Assembly: GCA_012512545.1 (NCBI GenBank)
Contig: JAAZDZ010000203.1
Span: forward strand, 1-5,199
DNA: 5,199 nt
Source of the DNA: Alcaligenaceae bacterium
GTDB taxonomy: Bacteria > Pseudomonadota > Gammaproteobacteria > Burkholderiales > Burkholderiaceae_B
Direction: 5' to 3'
A model generated the notes under the pieces. The model was not told where the DNA came from and did no database searches. It was given only the letters and a program-made list of their open reading frames with translations. This document shows, piece after piece, positions 1 to 5,199 of this stretch. Both the position numbers and the translations under genes were made by a program. The stretch's first letter is position 1, and each line of letters begins with the position of its first letter.

Positions 1-130
1 CGATTGGTATATGGAAGGCAAGATCAACATCGACGATCTCATCACCCACACCCTGCCGCTGGAACGCATCAACGAAGGCTTCGACCTGATGAAAAGCGGT
101 GAATCCATCCGTTCGGTGGTGCTGTATTAG
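1..130 (+). CDS. frmA: S-(hydroxymethyl)glutathione dehydrogenase / class III alcohol dehydrogenase, C-terminal end (partial)
   Basis: Only the last 42 codons are in the window; the first complete codon begins at base 2 and the stop is TAG at 128-130. The peptide begins DWYMEGKINIDDLITHTL and ends GESIRSVVLY. This is the characteristic C-terminus of class III (glutathione-dependent) alcohol dehydrogenases, which end in almost the same way in E. coli FrmA. The enzyme is a zinc-dependent cytosolic dehydrogenase that oxidises S-hydroxymethylglutathione, the spontaneous adduct of formaldehyde and glutathione, to S-formylglutathione with NAD+. The zinc and NAD-binding parts lie outside the window, so they cannot be checked. 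The next gene on the same strand encodes the following enzyme of the pathway, which supports the call. The name adhC is also used for this gene. Confidence 0.93.
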   Translation, partial: DWYMEGKINIDDLITHTLPLERINEGFDLMKSGESIRSVVLY

Positions 131-140
131 GGGGTTGCAG

Positions 141-220
141 CGCCTGCTTACCGCTCAACGCATTCAGTGCTTCCCCGGGGCGCCCGCTTACCGCTCAATG
201 CATTCGGTGCTTTCCGGGGA
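141..220. repeat. Two tandem copies of a degenerate 40-bp repeat in the frmA-frmB gap
   Basis: Bases 141-180 and 181-220 are head-to-tail copies of one 40-bp unit. They match at 34 of 40 positions and share the core GCTTACCGCTCAA. The copies differ at offsets 5, 19, 26, 33, 36 and 40. The second copy contains the palindrome AATGCATT (197-204). Its right end can fold as a short hairpin over 209-223, and GCTTCCCC (169-176) is also complementary to GGGGAAGC (216-223), so two alternative stems exist. No T-tract follows, so this is not an intrinsic terminator. The repeat lies wholly between the two genes. Its function is unknown; it could be a duplication, a REP-like element or an mRNA-processing or stability element. 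Confidence 0.75.
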
Positions 221-256
221 AGCGCTGGGTGGGCTACATATTGAATGAGGAAATCA

Positions 257-1108
257 ATGACGACGGATAATCTTGAAGTGATCAGCCGCCATCGCTGTTT
301 TGGCGGCACGCAGTTTTTTTACAAGCATGATTCCAGCACCATCGGTCTGCCCATGGGGTTTTCGGTGTTTGTGCCGCCCCAGGCCGGACAGGGCCAGGTG
401 CCGGTGCTGTTCTATCTGGCGGGGCTGACTTGCACCGAAGAAACCTTCATGATCAAGGCGGGGGCACAGCGCCGCGCTGCGGAACTGGGGCTGATGCTGG
501 TAACGCCGGACACCAGCCCACGCGGCGCTGGCGTGCCGGGTGAAGATGACGGCTGGGATTTCGGCACTGGCGCAGGCTTTTACCTGGACGCCACTCAGGA
601 ACCATGGTCCAGGCATTACCGCATGGAAAGCTATGTGACCCAGGAACTGTTCAAAATCGTTACCACCGAGTTGCCGGGAGATGCGGCGCGGGCAGGCATT
701 TTCGGCCACTCCATGGGCGGCCATGGCGCCCTGGTGCTGGCTCAGCGGCACCGCGATCTCTACCGCTCGGTATCGGCATTTGCGCCAATCGCCGCGCCGT
801 TGCAGTGCCCATGGGGCGAGAAGGCGTTTTCGGGCTACCTCGGCGACGACCGTTCCGCATGGGCTCAGTACGATGCGTCGGAATTGATGGCGGCATCGTC
901 CTGCCCCTACCCGGAAGGCATTCTGGTGGATCAGGGGCTGGCGGACAACTTCCTCGCCAACCAGCTGAACCCGGAGGCGTTCGAGGCCGCGTGCCAGAAG
1001 GCCGGGCAGCCGCTCACATTGCGCCGCCACGACGGCTACGACCATGGGTATTACTTCATCTCCACCTTCATGGATGACCACCTGGCCTTCCATGCTGAAC
1101 GACTTTGA
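257..1108 (+). CDS. frmB: S-formylglutathione hydrolase
   Basis: This 283-residue protein is an esterase D / S-formylglutathione hydrolase of the alpha/beta-hydrolase fold. It cleaves S-formylglutathione to formate and glutathione, the second step of formaldehyde detoxification in the cytosol. Visible family marks are the oxyanion-side segment YLAGLTCTEE, the nucleophile elbow GHSMGGHGA with Ser152, the acid Asp225 in LVDQGLADNF, and the catalytic His263 in HDGYDHGYYF. Together they give a complete Ser-Asp-His triad. The length fits the family, whose members are usually about 280 residues. An upstream in-frame ATG exists at 245, but the ATG at 257 is preferred because GAGGA (247-251) sits 5 nt before it, while the 245 start has no clear Shine-Dalgarno sequence. 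The gene follows frmA by 126 bp on the same strand and probably belongs to its operon. fghA is a synonym. Confidence 0.95.
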   Translation: MTTDNLEVISRHRCFGGTQFFYKHDSSTIGLPMGFSVFVPPQAGQGQVPVLFYLAGLTCTEETFMIKAGAQRRAAELGLMLVTPDTSPRGAGVPGEDDGWDFGTGAGFYLDATQEPWSRHYRMESYVTQELFKIVTTELPGDAARAGIFGHSMGGHGALVLAQRHRDLYRSVSAFAPIAAPLQCPWGEKAFSGYLGDDRSAWAQYDASELMAASSCPYPEGILVDQGLADNFLANQLNPEAFEAACQKAGQPLTLRRHDGYDHGYYFISTFMDDHLAFHAERL

Positions 1109-1137
1109 ATAAGGTCTGAACCCGGTCCAACATCCTA

Positions 1138-1164
1138 TTAGCACTCCTGGTCTTAGAGTGCTAA
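1138..1164 (+). promoter_or_regulatory. CIRCE operator (HrcA repressor site) upstream of rpoH
   Basis: The sequence is TTAGCACTC (1138-1146), a 9-nt spacer (1147-1155), then GAGTGCTAA (1156-1164). This is a perfect 9-9-9 inverted repeat and identical to the established CIRCE consensus bound by the heat-shock repressor HrcA, which classically controls groESL and dnaK operons. The site lies 46 bp before the rpoH start codon and 29 bp after the frmB stop. This suggests that rpoH transcription is repressed by HrcA and released on heat shock or when GroEL is titrated by unfolded protein. The match is seen directly; the control of rpoH is inferred. The hrcA gene is not in the window. Confidence 0.93.
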
Positions 1165-1167
1165 CAT
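1138..1167 (+). promoter_or_regulatory. Candidate sigma-70 promoter overlapping the CIRCE site
   Basis: TTAGCA at 1138-1143 (4 of 6 to TTGACA) and TAACAT at 1162-1167 (4 of 6 to TATAAT) are 18 bp apart. They fall on the two arms of the CIRCE operator, as expected if HrcA blocks RNA polymerase. Transcription would begin near 1174 and give a leader of about 37 nt. Both boxes are weak matches and the assignment is tentative. I found no convincing sigma-32 promoter (CTTGAA / CCCCATNT type) in the gap. Confidence 0.35.
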
Positions 1168-1184
1168 TAAGGGATTAATCGAAT

Positions 1185-1201
1185 TGTTTTCGCGAGGAAC
1201 A
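1185..1201 (+). promoter_or_regulatory. Small hairpin sequestering the rpoH Shine-Dalgarno, FourU-like
   Basis: In RNA, U1185 to U1190 can pair with G1196 to A1201 as U-A, G-C, U-A, U-A, U-G and U-G, closing a 5-nt loop CGCGA. The run UUUU (1187-1190) thereby pairs with GGAA (1196-1199), masking most of the only good ribosome-binding sequence, GAGGA (1194-1198), before the ATG at 1211. FourU RNA thermometers use UUUU opposite AGGA in the same manner. The helix is short, with two G-U pairs, so it could melt at moderate temperature; its function is inferred only. The Shine-Dalgarno to ATG spacing of 12 nt is longer than usual. Confidence 0.3.
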
Positions 1202-1210
1202 CTCATTACG

Positions 1211-2101
1211 ATGAATTCAAGTGCACAAGCCCTGACACTGACTCCCCAGAATAATCTGGCAGTCGCCATTTCCAATCCCGGCGCCCTGGGTACGATCGAG
1301 GCCTACATCAGCGCCGTAAACCGTATTCCCATGCTGACGCCAGAGGAAGAAGTTTCGCTGGGGCAGCGCTTGCGTGATGAATCCGATCTCGATGCCGCCC
1401 GGCAGCTCATCATGTCCCACCTGCGCCTGGTGGTCTCGATCGCGCGGCAATATCTGGGTTACGGCCTGCCACACGCCGATCTCATTCAGGAAGGCAATGT
1501 CGGCCTCATGAAAGCCGTCAAGCGTTTCGATGTCGATCGCGGCGTGCGCCTGGTCTCTTTCGCCGTCCACTGGATCAAGGCCGAAATCCACGAATACATC
1601 ATCCGCAACTGGCGCATGGTGAAGGTGGCCACCACCAAGGCGCAGCGCAAACTGTTCTTCAATCTGCGCCGCATGCGCCCCGATGGCCAGACGCTGGATA
1701 CCGAACAGGTGAACGAAATCGCGCGCGAACTCAACGTGCGCCCCGAAGATGACAGCGAAATGGAAGTCCGCATGTCGGGCCGGGAATTCGCTCTCGAAGC
1801 CTCGGCAGATGACGACGAAGCCTTCGCGCCCATCTCCTATCTGTCAGATGAAGGGCACGACGAACCCTCCAAGGTTCTGGAACGCCGCGAACACGATTAC
1901 CTGCAAGGCCCCGGCCAGGCCAAGGCGCTTGAAACGCTAGACCCGCGTTCGCAACGCATTGTGCAGGCCCGCTGGCTGCAAGACGACGGCGGCATGACGC
2001 TGACCGAACTCGCAGGCGAATACGGTATTTCCGCCGAACGCGTGCGTCAGATCGAAGCCGCTGCCTTCAAAAAGCTCCGGGCCGTGCTGCAAGCCGCGTA
2101 G
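1211..2101 (+). CDS. rpoH: RNA polymerase heat-shock sigma factor RpoH (sigma-32)
   Basis: This 296-residue sigma-70-family factor directs core RNA polymerase to heat-shock promoters for chaperones and proteases. Region 1.2/2 begins near residue 28. Region 2 spans about 66-137, with the core-binding segment DLIQEGNVGLMKAVKRFD (90-107) and the -10-binding part HWIKAEIHEYIIRNWR. The RpoH box QRKLFFNLR (145-153) is diagnostic of RpoH rather than RpoD or RpoS. Region 4.2 carries the helix-turn-helix TLTELAGEYGISAERVRQIE (263-282) that reads the -35 element. The length is close to the roughly 285 residues of E. coli RpoH. The ATG at 1211 is preferred, with GAGGA at 1194-1198 as ribosome-binding sequence. 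An in-frame TTG at 1184, with AAGGGA at 1168-1173 before it, would add nine residues. A perfect CIRCE site and an intrinsic terminator bracket the gene, so it is probably monocistronic, although read-through from frmB is possible. Confidence 0.97.
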   Translation: MNSSAQALTLTPQNNLAVAISNPGALGTIEAYISAVNRIPMLTPEEEVSLGQRLRDESDLDAARQLIMSHLRLVVSIARQYLGYGLPHADLIQEGNVGLMKAVKRFDVDRGVRLVSFAVHWIKAEIHEYIIRNWRMVKVATTKAQRKLFFNLRRMRPDGQTLDTEQVNEIARELNVRPEDDSEMEVRMSGREFALEASADDDEAFAPISYLSDEGHDEPSKVLERREHDYLQGPGQAKALETLDPRSQRIVQARWLQDDGGMTLTELAGEYGISAERVRQIEAAAFKKLRAVLQAA

Positions 2102-2110
2102 ATACAATCT

Positions 2111-2292
2111 GTTTCATATAAATGAGGGCAGAAGCTGAACCAAACTGACAATCAGCTGACTAATTCATGACAGGCATTCCATGCAGCGCATTTGGCGCAG
2201 TATGAAACTGTCTTCCGCTTCACGCTTCTCTTCTTCCCCTCCCTTTTGAAGCGGATGTTTTAAAGGCACCTTTCATAGGTGCCTTTTTTTTT
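2111..2292 (+). ncRNA. Structured rpoH 3' UTR, candidate 3'-derived small RNA
   Basis: The stretch between the rpoH stop and the terminator has no convincing ORF but several inverted repeats. GTTTCATA (2111-2118) is complementary to TATGAAAC (2201-2208). Inside it, AGCTGA (2133-2138) pairs with TCAGCT (2152-2157), and GCGC (2186-2189) with GCGC (2195-2198). Next comes a 9-bp perfect stem, TCCGCTTCA (2214-2222) with TGAAGCGGA (2247-2255). Its 24-nt loop has a single purine and contains CCCCTCCC (2236-2243), which could pair with Shine-Dalgarno sequences. It ends in a terminator with a nine-U tail of the kind Hfq binds. The sequences TACAAT (2103-2108) and TATAAA (2117-2122) resemble -10 boxes but lack a good -35, so processing from rpoH mRNA is as likely as an own promoter. 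This is a hypothesis from folding by eye. Confidence 0.3.
2262..2292 (+). terminator. Rho-independent terminator of rpoH
   Basis: A perfect 10-bp stem, AAAGGCACCT (2262-2271) with AGGTGCCTTT (2277-2286), has a 5-nt loop TTCAT and runs into nine T residues (2284-2292). It lies 160 bp after the rpoH stop. Read from the other strand the stem is followed only by TTTAAAA, so it would be at best a weak terminator for the convergent cyoE transcript. Confidence 0.95.
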
Positions 2293-2334
2293 AGGTTCAG
2301 CAGGGCGCCCAAGCGCCGCCTTCGTCGTTGTGGT

Positions 2335-3225
2335 CTAAATCAACCGCACCCAGTGATCCACCAGCAGTGCGCCGAACAGCAGGGCCAGGTAGACGATGGA
2401 GTAACGGAACAGGGCGCGCGAGCGTTCGTCGGTGTAGTGCAGGTACAGCTGCCATGAACGCCACACGAAATAGCCGCTCAGGCCCACGGCGGCCGCCAGA
2501 TACAGGGCGCCGCTCATGCGCACGATAAAGGGCATGATGCTGGCGGCAAACAGGGCGATGCTGTAGAGCAGAATGTGCAGACGGGTGAACTGCGGGCCAT
2601 GGGTGACGGGCAGCATGGGCAGGCCCGCGCGTTTGTAATCATTGTTGCGATACAGCGCCAGTGCCCAGAAGTGCGGGGGCGTCCAGATAAAGATGATGAG
2701 CACCAGCAGCCAGGCACCTGCGGGTACGGAGTCGGCAATGGCGGCCCAGCCCAGCGCGGGCGGCATGGCGCCGGACAGCCCGCCGATCACGATGTTCTGC
2801 GGGGTGCGCGGCTTGAGAATCATGGTGTAGATAATGGCATAGCCCACAAAAGTGGCAAAAGTCAGCCACATCGTCAGGGCATTCACCCAGTGGTAGAGCA
2901 CCAGCATGCCCGCCGCGCCCAGCAGCCCGGAAAACATCAGCACCTGCAGCGGCGTGATGGTGCCTCGCGCGGTGGCGCGCCGCGCAGTGCGCAGCATGCG
3001 GGCGTCGATTTCGCGTTCAATCAGGCAATTGACGGCGAAGGCGGCGGCGGCCAGCAGCCAGATGCCCAGGGTTGCGGCGACGACCCGCCCGGCGTCAGGC
3101 AGCCCCGGTGTGGCCAGGAACATGCCGATCACGGCACAGAACACGGCCAGTTGCGTGACCCGGGGCTTGGTCAAGACGAGGTATTGCCGCAGCAGGCTTT
3201 GAGAATGCAGGCTGAGTGTCGTCAT
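2335..3225 (-). CDS. cyoE: Protoheme IX farnesyltransferase (heme O synthase)
   Basis: This 296-residue integral membrane prenyltransferase of the UbiA family transfers a farnesyl group from farnesyl diphosphate to the 2-vinyl of heme B, making heme O. The N-terminus has the family motif LTKPRV (18-23). The first Asp-rich loop is N66-C-L-I-E70-R-E-I-D74 followed by RMLRTARR; Glu70 replaces the first Asp of the usual NxxxDxxxD motif, and I recall this replacement from other Burkholderiales enzymes. The second loop reads [16 protein letters not shown] (192-207), preceded by [11 protein letters not shown]. About nine hydrophobic segments are visible, as expected. The start is set by AAAGGAG, lying 6 nt before the ATG. 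In a heme-aa3 oxidase context the gene is also called ctaB or coxE. It is the last gene of the oxidase assembly cluster and converges on rpoH; no intrinsic terminator of its own is seen in 2293-2334. Confidence 0.96.
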   Translation of the reverse strand: MTTLSLHSQSLLRQYLVLTKPRVTQLAVFCAVIGMFLATPGLPDAGRVVAATLGIWLLAAAAFAVNCLIEREIDARMLRTARRATARGTITPLQVLMFSGLLGAAGMLVLYHWVNALTMWLTFATFVGYAIIYTMILKPRTPQNIVIGGLSGAMPPALGWAAIADSVPAGAWLLVLIIFIWTPPHFWALALYRNNDYKRAGLPMLPVTHGPQFTRLHILLYSIALFAASIMPFIVRMSGALYLAAAVGLSGYFVWRSWQLYLHYTDERSRALFRYSIVYLALLFGALLVDHWVRLI

Positions 3226-4228
3226 GAACTACTCCTTTGGAAACGTGGAACAGCCGCGCACAGAGCGTGGTGCAGGCCAGCACCAGCCCGGCCGCTCCGC
3301 CGTTGTGAAGCACGGCGATGACAAGAGGCCATTCAAAGAATATGGTGGTCAGGCCAGTGAACAACTGGGCTGCCAGCAGGGCCAGTATCAGCCGGGCGGG
3401 TGCACCCAGAGCGGCCGAATTGCGCAGCCGGGTGGCCAGCGCGCCCAGCCAGATGAATACCAGCAGGGCAAAATTGCGATGCACCCAATGAATGCCGGTG
3501 AGCGCGTCCTGTGAAATGACTTCGCCTGAAGGCAGCTCACCCAGCGCGCGCAGCAGCGAGAAGCCGCTGGAAAGATCCATGGGCGGCACCCATTGGCCGT
3601 GGCAGGTGGGGAAATCCATGCAGGCCAGCGCCGCGTAATTGGTGCTCACCCAGCCGCCCAGCGCAACCTGTACAAACAACAGCAGCAGGCCGCCCAGCGC
3701 CCATGGGCGCCAGCGTATTTCCTGCGGTCGCACGGCTGCATGACGTTTTTCGCGGGCGGCCAGCCAGGTCATCATGGACAGCAATATCATGCCGCCCAGC
3801 AGATGGCTGGTGACAATCAGCGGCATGAGCTTCATGGTGACTGTCCAGGCGCCGAAAGCCCCTTGCAGGCAGACGGCGGCCAGGGTGGCGATGGCCAGCG
3901 CGGGCGAATGCCCGAGCGTCCTGCGATGCCGCCAGGCCAGCCAGGAGATCGCGATGATCAGCATGCCCAGCAGGGCGCCAATATAACGATGCGCCATTTC
4001 TATCCAGGCTTTGGTGAAGCTGACCGGGCCATGCGGCATGGCTTCAAACGCATCGCGAATCTGGGTGGCTGCGCCCACCGGGCTGAACTGCCCATAACAG
4101 CCGGGCCAGTCGGGGCAGCCCAGCCCTGAATCCGTCAAGCGCACAAATGCCCCGAACATGATGAGGTCCAGAGTCAGAAACCAGGTCAGGAAGACCAGGC
4201 GTCGATACCGTTGCGCGATTCTTGGCAT
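3095..4228 (-). CDS. ctaA: Heme A synthase, with an unusual C-terminal extension into cyoE
   Basis: The product is the COX15/CtaA family membrane enzyme that oxidises the C8 methyl of heme O to the formyl group of heme A. The 377-residue reading has the two halves of the family, each with a periplasmic Cys pair: CPDWPGC (Cys38, Cys44) and CMDFPTC (Cys203, Cys209). The candidate heme-ligand histidines are His80 in EMAHRYIG, His142 in TSHLLGG, His247/His250 in GIHWVHR and His308 in LHNGGAAG, and about eight membrane segments are visible. The ATG at 4228 starts 16 nt after the upstream stop, with AAGGG nearby; the ATG at 4285 would overlap the SCO-like gene and was not chosen. Recognisable homology ends near residue 325. 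The final roughly 45 residues are encoded over the cyoE ribosome site and start and look hydrophilic and unlike the family, so the true end may be near 3222-3231 if a frameshift is present. Confidence 0.93.
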   Translation of the reverse strand: MPRIAQRYRRLVFLTWFLTLDLIMFGAFVRLTDSGLGCPDWPGCYGQFSPVGAATQIRDAFEAMPHGPVSFTKAWIEMAHRYIGALLGMLIIAISWLAWRHRRTLGHSPALAIATLAAVCLQGAFGAWTVTMKLMPLIVTSHLLGGMILLSMMTWLAAREKRHAAVRPQEIRWRPWALGGLLLLFVQVALGGWVSTNYAALACMDFPTCHGQWVPPMDLSSGFSLLRALGELPSGEVISQDALTGIHWVHRNFALLVFIWLGALATRLRNSAALGAPARLILALLAAQLFTGLTTIFFEWPLVIAVLHNGGAAGLVLACTTLCARLFHVSKGVVHDDTQPAFSKPAAAIPRLDQAPGHATGRVLCRDRHVPGHTGAA

Positions 4229-4244
4229 AGGCGGCAGCCCTTGT

Positions 4245-4922
4245 TCAGCCGATCCGGGAGCGCTTGAGCAGCTTGACGATGTCATCGCGCACTTCGATCG
4301 GGTCGGCGTTGGGGGGGAATTCCATCATGAGGTTGCCAAGCGGGTCGATAATCCACATGTGATCGCGCAGGGCGTCAATGCCTTGCTGCCCGCTGTGTTC
4401 AGCCGTCAGGAAAGCCGCCAGCGCGGCGGGGTCGGCGCGCAGCATATGGGTGCCCGCATAGGCGTCAAGCACGGTCTGGGGCACGGCGCCATCGTCGGTC
4501 ACGAACCAGACGCGCGACAGGCGTTCAACATTCTTGCCCTGGCTGGCGTGCGAATTGCGCAGAATGAACAGCTTGCGCACGCAGGATTCCGGGCACGCGG
4601 CGGTATCGGCGCTGATCAGCACCCATTGGCCGCGCAACGATTCCAGGTTGAAAGGCTGGCCTTGCAGCGTGGTCAGCGGCAGAGCCTGGGCGCCGGGCAT
4701 GGGGCGTTGCGGGTCGAGGATACGGCCATAGTTGTTATGGCCGTCGGGCCGCAACCCCGACTGCGGCATGAAATAAGCCAGAAACGCGGCCACCACAGGC
4801 GCCAGGGCCATCAGCAGAATGGCGTACAACGGCCACATGCTGCGGTTGGCTTTGGCGGGTTTGGCCTGGCTGGAACCGGGTGTCTGGAAAGCGGTGGAGC
4901 GGTGAGTTTCGTGGGTGATCAT
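4245..4922 (-). CDS. SCO1/SenC-like membrane-anchored copper chaperone, cytochrome c oxidase assembly
   Basis: This 225-residue protein has a cytoplasmic N-terminus, one membrane anchor at about 30-52 (from MWPLYAILLM), and a periplasmic thioredoxin-like domain. The copper-site elements of SCO proteins are visible: a C-x3-C motif, CPESC (Cys110, Cys114), after the strand WVLISAD, and a distal His188 in RDHMWIIDPLGNLMM. SCO proteins deliver copper to the Cu(A) centre of cytochrome c oxidase or reduce its cysteines. The domain is diverged: the usual FGYTHCPDVC-type lead-in is replaced by SADTAACPESC, and family members in Burkholderiales are often annotated only as transmembrane protein. The ATG overlaps the upstream surf1 stop as ATGA, and AAGGAAG lies 5 nt before it, so translation is probably coupled. 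It sits between surf1 and ctaA, which fits a role in oxidase assembly. A thiol-disulfide role is an alternative. Confidence 0.82.
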   Translation of the reverse strand: MITHETHRSTAFQTPGSSQAKPAKANRSMWPLYAILLMALAPVVAAFLAYFMPQSGLRPDGHNNYGRILDPQRPMPGAQALPLTTLQGQPFNLESLRGQWVLISADTAACPESCVRKLFILRNSHASQGKNVERLSRVWFVTDDGAVPQTVLDAYAGTHMLRADPAALAAFLTAEHSGQQGIDALRDHMWIIDPLGNLMMEFPPNADPIEVRDDIVKLLKRSRIG

Positions 4923-5199
4923 AGGGCTTCCTTGCCGGGCTCATCCTGCCTGGCGCGGCGCAGCATGTTGCGGGCCACAAACAGGATGGCGATCAGGGCA
5001 ATGGCGCTGAAGCTGAACCATTGCAGGGCGTAACCCCGGTTCTGGTCGGAATCCAGCGAAGGCCCTGGCCATTCGCGGCGCAATTCTGCCCATGCCCCCT
5101 GGCCCTGAGTGCCTGCCAGGGGCGTGGCGCCGCTTTCAGGCGGGGAAAGCGCCAGCGATGCGGATGTCTGGGCCAGTACGATGGGCAGCAGGTTCAAGC
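4919..5199 (-). CDS. surf1: SURF1 family cytochrome c oxidase assembly protein, C-terminal part (partial)
   Basis: The open frame continues past the right edge of the window, so only about 93 codons of the 3' end are present; the first readable residues are LNLLPIVLAQ. The segment WPGPSLDSDQNRGYALQWF followed by a hydrophobic helix (FSAIALIAILFVARN) and a short basic tail is the typical SURF1 C-terminus, with the second membrane span placed at the end. SURF1 (Shy1) proteins bind heme A and help insert it into subunit I of cytochrome c oxidase. The gene ends in TGA at 4919-4921, overlapping the start of the SCO-like gene by 4 bp. The in-frame TTG at 5195-5197 is most likely internal, since the N-terminal anchor and periplasmic domain of SURF1 must lie beyond the edge. 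Confidence 0.85.
   Translation of the reverse strand, partial: LNLLPIVLAQTSASLALSPPESGATPLAGTQGQGAWAELRREWPGPSLDSDQNRGYALQWFSFSAIALIAILFVARNMLRRARQDEPGKEAL

Noticed and set aside
245..259. Upstream ATG of frmB at 245
   Set aside because: The only good Shine-Dalgarno sequence, GAGGA at 247-251, lies after this ATG and is well spaced for the ATG at 257.
254..1144. Long open frame on the - strand opposite frmB (296 codons)
   Set aside because: It is antisense to a gene with a full catalytic triad and an excellent family match. The translation has no recognisable domain and the frame is open because of GC-rich third-position bias.
1173..1180. Palindrome GATTAATC in the rpoH leader as a second operator
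   Set aside because: It is only 8 bp, AT-rich and matches no operator I can name; such a palindrome is likely by chance.
2304..2317. GC hairpin (GGCGC, loop CCAA, GCGCC) just after the cyoE stop as a - strand terminator
   Set aside because: The stem is only 5 bp and no T-tract follows on the - strand, so it does not fit an intrinsic terminator.
2575..3321. Long + strand open frame opposite cyoE (248 codons)
   Set aside because: The translation is rich in Gln, Gly, Arg and His with no domain, which is typical of the antisense of a GC-rich membrane protein gene; cyoE on the other strand is certain.
4158..5033. Long + strand open frame opposite the SCO-like gene and surf1 (291 codons)
   Set aside because: It spans three genes on the other strand that have clear family motifs and operon-like spacing, and its translation shows no family resemblance.
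5195..5197. TTG at the right edge as the start of a small separate gene
   Set aside because: The translated segment is the normal C-terminal part of SURF1 and the frame stays open to the window edge, so the TTG is most likely an internal leucine codon.

Overview
The window looks like chromosomal DNA of a betaproteobacterium, probably of the Bordetella/Alcaligenaceae side of Burkholderiales. This is inferred from the GC-rich coding bias, from the RpoH, CtaA and CyoE sequences, and from the gene order surf1 - SCO-like - ctaA - cyoE. No ribosomal RNA or other marker in the window allows a firmer placement.

Left part, + strand: the last 42 codons of the glutathione-dependent formaldehyde dehydrogenase gene (frmA, class III alcohol dehydrogenase), then a 126-bp gap holding a degenerate tandem 40-bp repeat, then frmB (S-formylglutathione hydrolase). 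FrmA oxidises S-hydroxymethylglutathione and FrmB hydrolyses the product to formate and glutathione, so the pair forms the formaldehyde detoxification pathway.

Middle, + strand: rpoH, the heat-shock sigma factor. A perfect CIRCE operator (HrcA-binding site) lies just upstream, overlapping the best promoter candidate. The short leader can fold the Shine-Dalgarno sequence into a small hairpin containing a run of four U residues. A structured stretch of about 190 nt follows rpoH. It includes a 9-bp stem with a pyrimidine-rich 24-nt loop and ends in a strong intrinsic terminator. It may be a long 3' UTR or a 3'-derived small RNA.

Right part, - strand, convergent with rpoH: four closely spaced genes for cytochrome c oxidase biogenesis, read from right to left. 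These are surf1 (3' end only), a SCO1/SenC-like membrane-anchored copper chaperone, ctaA (heme A synthase) and cyoE/ctaB (heme O synthase). CyoE farnesylates heme B to heme O, CtaA converts heme O to heme A, and the SURF1 and SCO proteins help to build the heme A and copper centres of the oxidase. The ctaA frame runs 131 bp into cyoE, which is unusual and may reflect a lost stop or a small frameshift.

The most interesting material is the layered control around rpoH: the CIRCE operator, a possible RNA thermometer, and a possible 3'-UTR small RNA with an anti-Shine-Dalgarno loop. The CIRCE site is read directly from the sequence; the two RNA proposals are inferences from hand folding.
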